A stretch of DNA of 64,000 bases from Oopsacas minuta (lineage: Eukaryota; Porifera; Hexactinellida; Lyssacinosida; Leucopsacidae): assembly GCA_024704765.1 (NCBI GenBank), contig JAKMXF010000155.1:62001-126000 (forward strand). The letters are read 5' to 3'. A program made the position numbers and the translations under genes. A model generated the notes under the pieces. It was not told the DNA's origin and made no database searches. It worked only from the letters and a program-made list of their open reading frames with translations. Below, piece by piece: positions 11,589 to 23,220 of the stretch. Position 1 is the stretch's first letter, and the number at the start of each line of letters is the position of its first letter.

Positions 11589-13856
11589 CAGTGTTTCGCA
11601 ACCTTTACCAATTTAACGCTCCCTCTTTAATACTTTATTGAATCAGTTTTTAATTCGTGACTATATAGACATATTAAAGATAGACTGATAGAGTATCTAG
11701 GGACTAATCTAAGTATCAGTATACGTTGGAGCATGTGATCCTTGACTTTGGTGGCTCTTTGCTAGTTTGACTACATCCGGTTCTAACTGCGTCAGAAAGA
11801 GTCTCAAGTCACCTCTTGTTGCTATTTCCAGTCGATTTCTTTGTTTATGAGCAGATTAACTACCGTGCTGAATCCCTTTTCGACAAGATATGATGATGGA
11901 AATGCAACAAACATTAATTTTACAGTTTGAAAAATATGGGAATAGCGTTCAGAGACTTCCTTCTTCATCCAGAATGCACTATATCCACATTGGGTGAATA
12001 TGACATTGCATTCCACATCCTTCTGCAAATCGATGAATTCTTCTTGAAATTGTGGATCCAAAGTTTCTATATTTGTTCTAAATGGATTTATCACAAAATT
12101 CGGGATAACTAACTCGGTTAAATCTTTGAATCGAATCACCAAATCTTCGCTAAGGGAATCAACATGTGAACAGTAAATATGAATGTTGTCATCTCTAACG
12201 ATGTTATTATTTGCCATATCCAGTTCACTTAAACAAGGTAACTGCCCAAATTCACGACGCGCAATATTCTGTCGGAACAAGCTTAGTTTACTTAAGAATG
12301 ATGGAACAACGCCCTTCGCTTGAATAAGAGTAGTATTATTCCCTTATAGCTGCTTATTCACTAAATTCAGCTTCTCCAATATGTTAGCTAAGTAACCCAC
12401 ATCAATCCTTATCATTTTAACCATTTCTGCCAGAGTTGAATCGTATTTTTCTAGGAACTCGACTATAGGATCAAGCAGTTGATGGAATCGTTACAAACAA
12501 TTACCTTTAGAAAGCCACCTAACTTCAGTATGGAGAAGGAGGCGTTTGTAATCTTCATCATTGTTTTCACAAAGGTGCTGAAAGATGCGGTCATTCAGTG
12601 AGTTATTTTTAATTTTGTTCGTAGTAGTAATCACGATTTGCAAAGACTGGTGAAGATTAGGTGTTAGGTGCTTGACGATCAAATCTTGACGATGTATGAC
12701 ACAATGAATAGAGAAAACCTTCGGCACAGCTCGTATCAGATGAGCTATGAAACCACGATGACGTCCAATCATTGAAGGTGCTCCATCAGTAGCACACACA
12801 ATAATATTTCCCATTGGTATGTTCTTCTCTTCACAAAATTGCTTTACCACCATAAATATTGTCTCACCTTTAGTATCTGTTTCTAGTGGCTTGGAGAAGA
12901 GCATTTCTTCTTTTGATACACCATTGTGAATATATCGTACATATGCCATAAGTAAGGCTTCATTGTCACATAAGGTTGACTCATCAAGCTGCAAAGCGAA
13001 ATCCGTTGTTTGTAAAATTTACACAACTGTTGTTCAACATCTATGGCCAATTCTTCGATCCTCGAACTGAGTTATTACTTAAGGGAATTGATCTAACTAC
13101 ACTAGACGTATCTTGATGCATGACAGTAGATATAACTTCTCTTATAGCTGGAAGGATGAGTTTTCCACATTTGGCGATTAAAAGAGATATATTATAAGAA
13201 GCAACAAGACCATCGTCATTTTTAGTAGTAATTTTGTTAATCATTCCATCTATGGAACTACTATTGCAAACTGCTTGCTTAAAGTCTGGAAATATTTGAG
13301 ATCCTTGTCTTTCATATCAGGGTGTTTCTTCGTCAAATGGCCGCACATACATGAAAGTTTCATGCCCTCATTAGAGAACACTTGATTGTAGCTTAAACAA
13401 AAGGGTAATTGTTGATTAGTAGGTGAAGCGATGAAACCAAATTTCAGATAATCTATGGAGTATTGACGGCATTTTTTCTTGGGATTTTCAGCCATGATTG
13501 GATATGCAAGAAAAATCGTGTCTACTATTGAGGTAATTAATGAAATAACATGGTATGATAACTTTTTATTACTTTATTAGGAAGCCGTCTGAACTGTAAA
13601 TTCAAAACAAAGAAACGATACCATTGAAAGCATTGATTGATTGCAAATGGTGAATACTTAGCTCTTCTTGTGGACAACGTGTTAAAATTGTCATTATGGG
13701 TAAAGTGCACAACATATTAATGATACAATAGTATTCCGCAAAATTTACAGATGTTTGAATAAATCTTTATCCAACGGCTCATTATCTTGTCAGCACCCCC
13801 TGAGGCAAAGCAAACGCCCCCCGGGGGGCTTTAAAGCCCTACGTTGGGAACCACTG
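11589..13856 (-). mobile_element. BED-type hAT transposon with perfect 8-bp target duplication
   Basis: The left end reads CAGTGTTTCGCAACC and the right end, inward, CAGTGGTTCCCAACG, the classic hAT terminus. The 8-mer CTATATGG lies directly on both sides (11581-11588 and 13857-13864) without mismatch, so both boundaries are exact and insertion is comparatively recent. The target is the transposase gene of a mariner. Length 2268 bp is close to the 2273 bp of a second BED-type hAT at 56669. Confidence 0.95.
11822..13495 (-). pseudogene. hAT transposase (SCAND3/ZBED5/FAM200-like), frameshifted
   Basis: From the ATG at 13493-13495 the first part holds a worn BED finger: PFCLSYNQVFSNEGMKLS, where one finger cysteine appears lost, followed by HLTKKHPDMKDKDLKYF. 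The next parts read VISTVMHQDTSSVVRSIPLS (about 13040-13200) and then a 167-residue stretch with the catalytic-core signatures CATDGAPSMIGRHRGF, HCVIHRQDL and HTEVRWLSKGN. The last part (11822-12280) ends LMFVAFPSSYLVEKGFSTVV, the start of the hAT dimerisation region. Four segments in different frames show at least three frameshifts. Vertebrate relatives are domesticated genes; this copy is simply a dead transposon. Confidence 0.85.
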
Positions 13857-13877
13857 CTATATGGTGTTGAATAGTAC

Positions 13878-14265
13878 TCACGTCTCGTCACCAGTAATAA
13901 TCTCGGCTAGGCGTCTAGAATCGCAGTTCTCATAAGTTTCTGAGAGTTTCTTGGCAATATTCAGTCGTGCCAACCTTTGATTCTCTCTGAGCTTATGAGG
14001 GACCCATTTCCCACTAATCAATAGGTAGCCAAGCTCAGTCGTCAGAATTGCATGAATAGCTCCCGATGAAATCTCCATTCTTTGTTCTTACTGATAGACA
14101 ATGATGGACTTGTCTTCCATGACCGTACTTACAATCAGTACGATATTTTCTGAAGTGGTGGCAATACCGGCCTTCCAGATCGAGGCAAATCTGTGACATT
14201 AGCATCACCAGATCTAAAACGGACAGCCCATCACTCGACAGTAGATCTTTAATGATAATCCACAC
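13878..14265 (-). pseudogene. mariner transposase, N-terminal half
   Basis: The minus strand reads LPRSGRP near 14160, then ISSGAIHAILTTELGYL, GKWVPHKLRENQRLARLN and finally ITGDET just before the hAT boundary, where ITGDETW is the first catalytic aspartate of mariner enzymes. Frameshifts occur near 14050-14080. The hAT entered directly after this motif. Confidence 0.8.
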
Positions 14266-15092
14266 ACAATATCTCCTGTAGCTCGCTGAAGATCTATATG
14301 GGCTGAATCTTGAGTTTTGTGCGAAACTCTATATATGCTCGCTATTTGAGGTTTAAATTCTTATCCTTTGAAGCCATAAATTGAACAGTAGGTATGAATT
14401 GACTACGCGTGATTATCTCAAAACGTCATAATTTGTATTGAATATGCTTGAAACTTTCAGTATATGGAGTTTAACTATATGGGCTCATAATATCTGAAAG
14501 TAAGATATATTACTTGACTAATTCATGGGATATAACATGCCCAAAAGACTTACTGAACGCCCTGATATCACCCATATTGTCCGCTGGGTTTGAGTCATTC
14601 TTTGGTCAGATCGTGACAGAGTCGACTAAAAGACGACACTTTGTGTTCTGATTTAACCCCAATCTAATATTTCTAGAGGTGGTTCGCAACCTGTGAACCT
14701 CAAACCTAAATCAGCGGTTCCCAAACTCGGGGTAAGAATCCCCCTTCGGGTCACCATTTCATTCCTTAGGGGTCATATAATAGACTTATGCACAAACAGT
14801 ATATACATTCTATCAAAGTTTAGGGAGCGTAACAATCATTGCGAGGGTCCATAACCAGGACATAGCCACTATGGAAACTATTTAGACTCATCGACTAACC
14901 GCATATCTTCCAACCTTAGTTACATCAATTCTAGGACTGATTCAAAATTTCTCCTAGACTATGTGAAAATGCCTGGACTTCTGAAAAAGATTCACGCTCA
15001 CTGGCTCGGCTATTCAATTTCTGTCATGATATGCTATCTATTTCCTGACACATTGTATATCTAACGGATCTGATTCCGGTCTATTTTGTTAG

Positions 15093-17766
15093 CAGGGGCG
15101 TAGACACGAGTTAATAAGTGGGGGGGCTTAAAGTTGTGTGGGGCACAAAGCTCGCCTAAAGATTGTCTTAATTATCTCCATATCTAAGTTTCTATCTCTA
15201 GCATGTCTCTATTATCTTGGCTAAGAAGTACAAAAGAAACAGTTGGTAACGTAGGCGAAACATTACCCACGAGTGGCAGTGAGCACGAGGATGAACTGCC
15301 TACCGACTTGAATCACACTGAGAAACCTGTACAGTCATCCAGCCAACTTATGGAAACAGAGCTGGCCTGCTTGGTTCCAGAGAGTCTCTACCAACCATTC
15401 CTGTTATTTCCTCAGCGTTCATTTGGCAACCAACAGCGAGCATTCTGTTCATCTTGGTACAGCAAATATCCATGGCTACATTACCAAGAAGTATGTGACA
15501 GCGTCCTTTGCTTCTACTGTTTGGTGGCTTATAAGCGTGGGCTAGGTTCTATTGCTAGCAACAAGTCATCGGATGATAAATTCACAAAGATTGGCTTGTC
15601 AAACTGGAAGAAGGCACTTACAAAGTTTGATAAACATCAGAATTCACTCTCTCATCGTGATGCTATAGACCAGGTTATGTGTAGAAATAAGGATGTTGGT
15701 GAAATTTTGAGGAAAGGGTATGCAGAAGAAAAAGCTGAAAACAGAAGGATGCTACAAATAATTATCACTAGTAAACGCTATCTTGGCAGACAAGGTCTTG
15801 CTTTGCGTGGACATTATAAAACTGGAGATGACATTGTTGAGAGAGGTGAGACGGATTCAAACTTTATACAGCTCCTCAAGACACGTGCTGAAGATAATCC
15901 AGGCCTCTTCAACTGGATGAAAAAATCTCAATCCAAATTCACTAGCCCAGACATACAGAATGAGATTATCAGTATCATGGCATTGATGATTCTGAGGAAG
16001 ATTGCAAGTGAACTGTCAGGAAAGATTTATACAATCATGGTAGATGAAACTACCGATCTGTCTAACACAGAACAGATGGTCTTGTGCCTACGGTATGTAG
16101 ATGATGATCTGGAAGTGCATGAAGAGGTGATAGGACTACACAGCTTAGAGTCCACTTCTGCAGACATGATAGTCTCAACAATTCAGGATATACTGCTGCG
16201 CTTAAATATAAGAATTGATCACTGCCGTGGCCAATGCTACGATGGGGCCTATAATATGTCAGGAGTAAGGTCAGGTGTCGCAACGCAACTTATTCGTCTG
16301 GAATCCCGTGCATTATATACCCACTGTTATGGGCACGCACTAAATCTAGCAACTCAGGATGCACTGAAGGGTGTGAAAATTATGAAAGATGCCCTGGATA
16401 CGGTGTTTGAAATCACCAAGCTTATAAAGAAATCACCTAAACGCGATATTATCTTCCAAAGGTTTAAAGATGATGTCACCATTGCTTCTCCAGGACTTCG
16501 TGTTCTGTGCCCAACACGCTGGACTGTCAGGGCTGAAGCACTAGCATCAATAGCTGAGAATTATCATGCACTGCAGTTAACATGGGATGTTGCAAAGGAC
16601 GCCACGAGAGACACAGAAATGAGAGCACGGATAGGAGGAGTTGCCGCTCAAATGGAGAAGTTTGACTTTTTTTATGGGATTTCACTTGGTAGAAAGCTTC
16701 TCAACATAGTAGACAACCTATCTCGCTCTATGCAAGCAAAAAATATTTCAGCATGTGATGGACAAAGACTTGTTGATATGACGCATAAAACACTCCAGTC
16801 TATGAGAACTGATGAGTGTTTTGGATTATTCTGGGGGTACCTTGAATGCAGAAGATCCTCAGTTGATGTGTCATCACCCACGCTTCCACGACGTTTTGAA
16901 AAAGGGGATTGTGCTCCAGAATATCCAACAACGGTGCAAGATAACTATCGAAGGATCTACCTTGAGGCAATTGAACTCATAGTGACGACCACCACAAACA
17001 GATTTCAGCAAAAGGGATTCAAAATGATGCAGAAATTGGAGACAGTTCTAACTTCCGTCCAACAACCCCAGCTATCCGAAGGAATAAAAGATGTTGTTGA
17101 ATTTTATTGTCCTGACTTTAACCATCCAGACTGTCTCCTTACACAATTGAACATCCTTCATACCAGTACTGATAACCCAATGACTGACTTAGAGTCCATA
17201 GTTACACACCTTAAATCTTTAGGAATAGCAGAGAGGGTATTCTTTTCTGAAGTGATAAAGGCAGTCAAGATCATTCTTGTAATGCCAGCAACTAACGCTG
17301 TAAGCGAGAGAAGTTTCAGTGCACTCCGCAGGCTGAAGACGTGGCTACGTACTACTACAACGCAATCAAGGCTGAACTGGTGTATGCTGCTACATGTTCA
17401 CAAGGAGAAGACAGATGCCTTACAAATGATAAGCGTGGGTAATGAATTCATATCACGTAATGATAGTCGAGTGCAACTATTTGGTAAATTCTAGTTCACT
17501 AAAGTATTTTGTGTAGAAGTATATCTGGTAATATCTTAGTAATTATCTAATATGAGTTAACGAATCCTTAGATTTGAGGTGGGAGGGTTGGCATTACACA
17601 GGCATATTTGAAAACAAAATAATGTTCATTAGGTAGGCCTGCGGCATTTTCAAGAGGGGGGAGGGCAAATAGTCCCCAATAGGGGGTGGATAGATAAAAT
17701 CTTATGTATGAGCTACAAAAACTGGGGGGCTAAAGCCCCCCCAGCCCCCCGGTGTCTACGCCCTTG
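15093..17766 (+). mobile_element. ZMYM/TTF-type hAT transposon
   Basis: The left end reads CAGGGGCGTAGACACG and the right end, inward, CAAGGGCGTAGACACC, with GGGGGGGCT-type subterminal tracts inside each end. GTTAGCA overlaps the left edge and GTTAGCAA follows the right edge, but an exact 8-bp duplication could not be fixed, so the outer limits may be off by a few bases. It encloses one intact transposase gene and is about 2.7 kb long. Confidence 0.8.
15203..17494 (+). CDS. hAT transposase, ZMYM1-like (TTF finger, DUF4371, hAT dimer), intact
   Basis: A single ATG-to-TAG frame of 763 codons, full length for this family. Residues about 75-155 form a TTF-type finger region (FCSSWYSKYPW, VCDSVLCFYCLVAYKRG, KHQNSLSHRDAI). 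Residues about 160-430 match the DUF4371 part of the RNase H-like core: IMVDETTD at about 278 supplies the first catalytic acid, CYDGAYNMSG at about 344 the second, and THCYGHALNLATQDA follows. Residues about 685-740 are the hAT C-terminal dimerisation region (VMPATNAVSERSFSALRRLK). A nuclear cut-and-paste transposase is the expected role. Upstream there is only transposon DNA; no promoter can be assigned. Relatives include vertebrate ZMYM1-like genes, but terminal repeats on both sides mark this as a transposon gene. Coding capacity is complete; activity is unknown. Confidence 0.92.
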   Translation: MSLLSWLRSTKETVGNVGETLPTSGSEHEDELPTDLNHTEKPVQSSSQLMETELACLVPESLYQPFLLFPQRSFGNQQRAFCSSWYSKYPWLHYQEVCDSVLCFYCLVAYKRGLGSIASNKSSDDKFTKIGLSNWKKALTKFDKHQNSLSHRDAIDQVMCRNKDVGEILRKGYAEEKAENRRMLQIIITSKRYLGRQGLALRGHYKTGDDIVERGETDSNFIQLLKTRAEDNPGLFNWMKKSQSKFTSPDIQNEIISIMALMILRKIASELSGKIYTIMVDETTDLSNTEQMVLCLRYVDDDLEVHEEVIGLHSLESTSADMIVSTIQDILLRLNIRIDHCRGQCYDGAYNMSGVRSGVATQLIRLESRALYTHCYGHALNLATQDALKGVKIMKDALDTVFEITKLIKKSPKRDIIFQRFKDDVTIASPGLRVLCPTRWTVRAEALASIAENYHALQLTWDVAKDATRDTEMRARIGGVAAQMEKFDFFYGISLGRKLLNIVDNLSRSMQAKNISACDGQRLVDMTHKTLQSMRTDECFGLFWGYLECRRSSVDVSSPTLPRRFEKGDCAPEYPTTVQDNYRRIYLEAIELIVTTTTNRFQQKGFKMMQKLETVLTSVQQPQLSEGIKDVVEFYCPDFNHPDCLLTQLNILHTSTDNPMTDLESIVTHLKSLGIAERVFFSEVIKAVKIILVMPATNAVSERSFSALRRLKTWLRTTTTQSRLNWCMLLHVHKEKTDALQMISVGNEFISRNDSRVQLFGKF

Positions 17767-18353
17767 GTTAGCAATGAATCAACAAAACGACCCTCATGTA
17801 TGTCACCAACAAAATAACAGTAGGAAAATACTTGATCTGGCAATACTTGGACAAACAAATTATGGTGATTATACTGATTGCGAACTAGAACTCGTAGAAA
17901 TGGTTCAATATAAGTTAATTAATTATTGTTTTATGATTCTAGGCTATTAAAGACCTGCTCTAAGTGAAATCCCTGGAGGTATGGACAAGGGGAAATTTTT
18001 CTGGACGGCAAAGATTCCCTAACGGTTGGCATATATTTACTGGGTCCAGGTGGTTGAATGGTAGTTGACACATAATGTATTCACAAATTTGTTTTGCCAT
18101 ATACTTTGACTTTATCATATAATCATTGATGAGATGATCATGATTATGTAACATCCACACGTGAATCATATGGAATATATATTTTCAGTAGATATATCCC
18201 AAATATTGTAATATCGAGGTACAAAGATAGCGGCACCCTGGCTCAATAAACTGTGCCCCAAAAAGGAAGTAAGGAGTCAATAAGGACAAGGGGTCGAATC
18301 CTCTAAATTTAAAATATCAGGGGTTAGAAGGGTGAAAGAGTTGGGAACCAGTG

Positions 18354-18791
18354 CCCTAAGTATACCTTTTATAACTAAACATTTCCCTGTATAAATTTTT
18401 CTGAGAAATTAGAGGTTATGATGTTATTGAGCTCTTTTCTGAACATGATGTACTAGACACAAGTTGGGAGATAGGGCAACAAAAATGAATTTCAAATGCT
18501 TAATAGCACGAAAAGCTGTAAGAGAGTTAGTAGCAATTTAGTGCAAGATCACAATGAGTGCCAAAGTTCATTCAGAAATCTTGACAAAAACATAGGAATA
18601 TCTTTTGCGGTAACTAGCAGTTACGATTATTTGATCAGAATTATGAGGACTCTAAATAATAATTAGTTTACTACTGGTAACTATAGGGAAATATAATTAT
18701 GACACTTCAAACGTGGATATATGATGAAAAAAATTGAAATTTGAATAATACTATAAAGTTACAACTCGTGTCGACAGCTCAATATACTGAT
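18354..18791. other. Intergenic, nothing recognised
   Basis: AT-rich DNA between the nested hAT pair and a small hairpin element. Confidence 0.4.
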
Positions 18792-18895
18792 TAAATTTGT
18801 TTAAAGTGGCACTAGTAATTAGGGGCGCCATGTGTAATTTGTCAAACTTTTATTCTATAGTGCTTCGAATTACTAGTAACACTTAAATAAATTTA
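18792..18895. mobile_element. Hairpin MITE-like element, about 100 bp
   Basis: The left arm at 18792-18820 (TAAATTTGTTTAAAGTGGCA then CTAGTAATT) is the inverted match of 18868-18895 with a few mismatches. The loop of under 50 bp has no coding content. Fold-back structure and size suit a MITE; no family is assigned. Confidence 0.5.
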
Positions 18896-20400
18896 AAGTT
18901 GTCAGCAAAGGGTATTATTCCATATTTATGCTTGCTAAGCTCGCAATATATTGTAAAATTCGATAAAAACACTACAATATACAAATTGCCCAAATCTCAA
19001 ACATTGATTTTGCTATATCAAAATTATGGTGAAGTCACTCTTATCAAGGATAATGCATCTCATTTAGCATATATTACATTTCATCAATTGCAAGTATAAT
19101 TCTATCTCATATACAAATGGAGTTATGAGCATTCTACAATTCTTTGACGTCATAGTGACTTAGCAAAAATATCCAAAAAATTTGTGAATGTGTCCAAACA
19201 CTTGTGCTTTGTCCACTTCATCGATATCTCACTTTTGGAAAATTTTGCCTTGTCATCACCACCTCCACTATGGTGACGTCATAGCTATGGTGGCCAATGT
19301 GTCCATTCTAACAGCTACTACACTTCATCAATTGGAAGTATTACTCTAGCTGCTATCGTTATAAATTTTTTCGGGTGAGCATATGTTTTTATGTAGTTTA
19401 CGAGGGTACTTAATTATGTCTATTATGTCGATAATTATTCCTCATCGATAAAATAAAATAAATAAATTTTTCAATAAAATGTTTGTTTACAAAACTTCGA
19501 ATTAATATATAAATATTTCTAAATACTACAGTTAAATTATTCAGAGCAAATACAGACTGCGAAATCAGAACAATTAAATGCCACAATAATTTCAATTAAT
19601 TCCAAATAAAAGAAATTGCATGTAAGACAGTCTGGAATATTCTAGAAGATAATACAATTTTGATGGGAAATAAAAGTGGCACTAAGTGGCAAATTGCACC
19701 AGATCAAAAAGAGTATGCAAAGATGCAAATCTATGGGTCACAATGAGCCTATTGACAATTTTCAGCTCTAAATCATAAACGGTGTAAGCTGTAGAGTGGA
19801 CGCCGATAAAACAAATACAAACTTCCCACTAAGATCAATTCTGAGCCATATACTAAAGTATAGTGGGGAAAGTAACAAGAGCATGGAAAATGCTCAAATG
19901 CTTAAAATCGAATTTAAACATACATCAATATTAGATGAGTATGCACATTAGCTGAGTGTATATACAAAAAAACAAATAAAAATAATAAACTAATATCATG
20001 TATGATATAACATCTAAATATGTATTTTGTGCTTAGTTGGGCATAAACACAAATTTTTGAGTATCACTTCCAGAATACCGTATACAAAAATCGAAATATT
20101 TCGAGGTGTTCACAGATTGAGAATACGATGAAACTACTTTGAGCGTAATATAAGGATATAAAGAATCTCTGTAAAGCCATACTGTCCAACCCTCACGATC
20201 TCATCGGGAGCTATCTAATCCCGAATTGACCTTTTCTACCCTATTTAACCAGATATCCTACATTATTAATCGAATATTTCCCTCAACTTTAAGACAATAT
20301 CCACTCAAATTGGGTATTAGACGACTACTCATTTGGATTTACTATTATTATACTTCAACAATTCAAAATTAGCTTAAACTGTTGTATATCTCGTTTCCAA
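18896..20400. other. Intergenic with two TGACGTCA sites
   Basis: No gene recognised. TGACGTCA palindromes (the CRE/ATF core) occur at about 19145 and 19273, the first followed by TAGTGAC and the second by TAGCTATGG. They could be chance or parts of a worn repeat. Confidence 0.35.
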
Positions 20401-21514
20401 TTGTTATGGCATCTAAACGGTTATTTGATGATCCGAAATCTGACAAAAGTTAGTAGGAAGAAACATAAGTTTGAAAGTCAATTAAAACATTCCCGGAAGA
20501 ATGAAACTTTCTTAGTGAATAAAAGAGAAACGTTGAAAACATTTTCAGGTGAAGTATTATCCGGAGTTGAAGGTAGTAGTAATACAAAATGTGTACCATG
20601 TTGTGTAATATTTTGGGTTCAAACGATACGGTCTGGCCCAAGTTAGAAATCCAGATTTGAAGTAGCTACTAGATTGGACAGTATGTAAAGCGTTCAGAGA
20701 AACCAGATTGAACTAAAAATATTTTAGGAAAGAAATAGTACTAACCAAAATTGAACGAATGGAGCAGGACTGTGTCCATCCTCTACTTGCAATGTACAAA
20801 TGTCCATTATCTTGCATCAGTAATAAGAGAAGAGTAATGTATTGAAAATCATAACGGAAAATGTTAGCATTCCCAAAAGTGAAGGAAAAAGTGTTTTTAG
20901 GGAAATAACGAGTGGAAAGGATACAATCCAGGAAAGTAGGAAAATACAAATTATTAGAAATATAAACATGCTCAGGAGCTTTTTGATAAATAATTTCATC
21001 ACACTCTGGAAATAGAAACAAAGAGAGAACTGTTGAGATCGAAGGGAATCGTATAAATAATTGATTGAATGACTGCCTGAAGGAAGCATAATTTCGGTTA
21101 ATAGAAAACTCATGCAACAGCTTGATAAAATCTAAATAGACCTAAATAAAATACTCATAAAACAAATTAGATAGAATAGTAGAAAATGGAAGTGAAAAGT
21201 GACATACAAGGACGAATCGGGAATTGAAGGACTATCCTGATGTTATCAGAAATATGGTTTCCTAATAAGTGAGTGACCTAAGTAAAATAAGACAAATTGA
21301 CAATTTTGAACTTATGATAAGAAAAATATGAACGTGGGTAGAGGTTAATTAGATATTTACGAGAACAAACATGTATATAATGGGATTTGAGAAGAGTGAC
21401 ATAAAAATTTAGTATATAAGTATGATTATATTTGTTTGCTCGAGAGAAGTTTAGAATAGTGACAATCAACGCCACGAAATGTTACACTTCAAAAAATATA
21501 CATAAATAAGATAC
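20401..21514. other. Unassigned region with an unrecognised 134-codon minus frame
   Basis: A minus-strand frame from 21117 to 20713 (MHEFSINRNYASFRQSFNQL..., including MQDNGHLYIASRGWTQSC) has mixed composition but no family I recognise. The opposite strand near 20406 could start MASKRLFDDPKSDKS before a stop. I see no splice or promoter evidence, so these may be chance frames in AT-rich DNA. Confidence 0.2.
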
Positions 21515-21780
21515 ACTGGGCCCCGCTTAATACCATATATCGCCATGCAGTGCCATACCTACACCCCCAGCGATTAGGCTAAGGCGGGGTGCGTTATCTT
21601 GGATGTAATTCGAAAAGATCCAACCGAAATTCTTATCCAAGATTATACTGTATATCTTAGATACCCAATATAAATTTGATTAATTTTCATGAGGTAAGAC
21701 GAGAATCAGATAATCCCACATATATTTGGTTCCCGAAGGGATACGCCCTATCCACCAAGTTAAGGGCTGACAGACGTCTG
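21515..21780. repeat. Worn pogo-like MITE relic
   Basis: TTCCCGAAGGGATACGCCCT near 21731 matches the inner right arm of the MITE at 2524-2709 (TTCCCGAAGGGGTACGTCTT). GC-rich inverted blocks near 21525 and 21575 (CCCCGCTTAA and GGCGGGGTGC) fit the same kind of element. No intact termini remain. Confidence 0.4.
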
Positions 21781-23040
21781 GGTTTGAAGGAGAACATTAC
21801 TTTTTGAAGTACACACTTGTCAACAATTGACACATCTGGGCGAAGCATAATCTCACTTGAACACAAAAAGATTTTTGTATTACTCGCTCCGCTCGCTCTT
21901 TCAAAATGTTAGATTCCTACGATAATGCACTTATCTATTCGCTCCACACATTTTGTATTAAAAAAACAAAATATTCCACCTCATAATTGATCTAAAATAC
22001 TATATTTCAGTATCTCATCCAACTATGTAATACAAGACAGGCCCCAAGTGTCGGTAGGTCAGGTTGTGCGATGATCGTCGCACCAAGAATTTCTATTAAT
22101 ATAGATAGTGAAATCTGAGAATTCCAGACTGACACATTATTCCTCGCCACACCAATAATGTTTACATAATACGTCGGTGCAATATGAAATTGTTTGTCTA
22201 ATAGAATCCCTAGATTTATTGAAACTTATTGATTCACTAACTAGTAAGAATATAATACAGGTTTAGTAGCGGCGTAAATGTGTTTAACATTGTCGCGAGT
22301 GGCATCTTTTCCAAAAGGGTGCGTCCATATTAGGAAATCTGTTCTTATAAAAAACTTGGTGAAAACAACCCCCGAAAAGAAATAGGTGTCCGTTGCATCC
22401 CTTATCACCTCAAAGATAATACTGATTCTCGGAATGACAATTTGTTGAGCTTGGACCTTAGGAAATTTGGCAACCCTATTTGAGTTCCATTGTACCTGTT
22501 ATGATACCTCATTCGACATTAGGGCATTGTATGAAGAGAAAAGGATTATTACATTATTTAGAAGTATAGTTTTGATTAAGAAGGGCTCTAACCTGATGTA
22601 GCGAGGACCACAAAATGTATTTACATCACTGCTCACATGCTGGGTGTTTTAAGACATTATCCGACAGAGTGGGCAACTAGGGCGTACAAGGGCCAAATTA
22701 TGAGATTCAAATTTTCAAAAGATATTTGGAATATGTGTTATACATATAAAATTGAATGGACAAAACTTATCTCTCAGATGATTTGATAAAATATTTTTCC
22801 AAACACAATAAATTGAATTGAAACATATTGATAGCCAACTTCGCAAAGCCATATATAACAAAGTCATAACTAAGAAGACATATCTATTACATTACAACTA
22901 GTTGATGTACAATATGTAGAATGGGAAAGAGTAAATATCACTGTAGTTGTAAGGTGGCCTGCTACTACTTTCCAATGGTATAACTCCCAAGCAGAACCAG
23001 GCCCATTCCAAAAATATAGGAAGGAAGTCCAAAAATACTG
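21781..23040. other. Intergenic, nothing recognised
   Basis: AT-rich, no coding frame resembling a known protein, no array. Confidence 0.4.
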
Positions 23041-23220
23041 TACAGTGCAACTTCTATAAGTGGGGTACCTTTACAAGCGGGGCAACTATAGTCCAGCTTC
23101 ATTCATTTCAATAGAAACTAATCTCTCTAAGAGGGGAATGGGGGATACTTTAGAGAGAATTATGCCTCATGCAATTGAAATTCACCCCCATATGAGGTGC
23201 AGTAGGAAAGTTTTGCCATG
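23041..23220. repeat. Solo transposon-end relics (pogo-like and mariner-like)
   Basis: CAGTGCAACTTCTATAAGTG at about 23043 is a pogo-like terminus without a clear partner. TGAGGTGCAGTAGGAAAGTT near 23195 matches the left terminus of the mariner relic at 36868 (CGAGGGGCACTAGGAAAGTT). Both look like isolated ends. Confidence 0.4.

Larger units (their letters stand above)
10965..14563 (-). mobile_element. mariner element split by a hAT insertion
   Basis: The left end reads AGGGGGTTCAATAAGTCTTA and the right end, inward, AGGGCGTTCAGTAAGTCTTT, matching except for a few positions. Removing the hAT at 11589-13856 and one 8-bp duplication leaves about 1.3 kb, the normal mariner size. The transposase halves on the minus strand lie on each side of the hAT, in the right order for one interrupted gene. 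Confidence 0.8.
14712..18353. mobile_element. Old non-autonomous hAT, host of a nested ZMYM-type hAT
   Basis: The left end reads CAGCGGTTCCCAAACTC and the right end, inward, CACTGGTTCCCAACTC, both one or two changes from the hAT consensus. Flanking 8-mers ACCTAAAT and CCCTAAGT agree at 6 of 8. Without the inner element about 970 bp remain, with no coding sequence, so this was a short non-autonomous element that later received the ZMYM-type hAT. Confidence 0.65.

Noticed and set aside
19145-19280. TGACGTCA sites as a cAMP-response promoter
   Set aside because: No gene or transcription start is recognisable nearby, and an 8-bp palindrome can recur by chance in 64 kb.
20713-21117. 134-codon minus frame as a real gene
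   Set aside because: No recognisable domain, no splice or promoter support, and a second long frame overlaps it; left only as an unassigned region.
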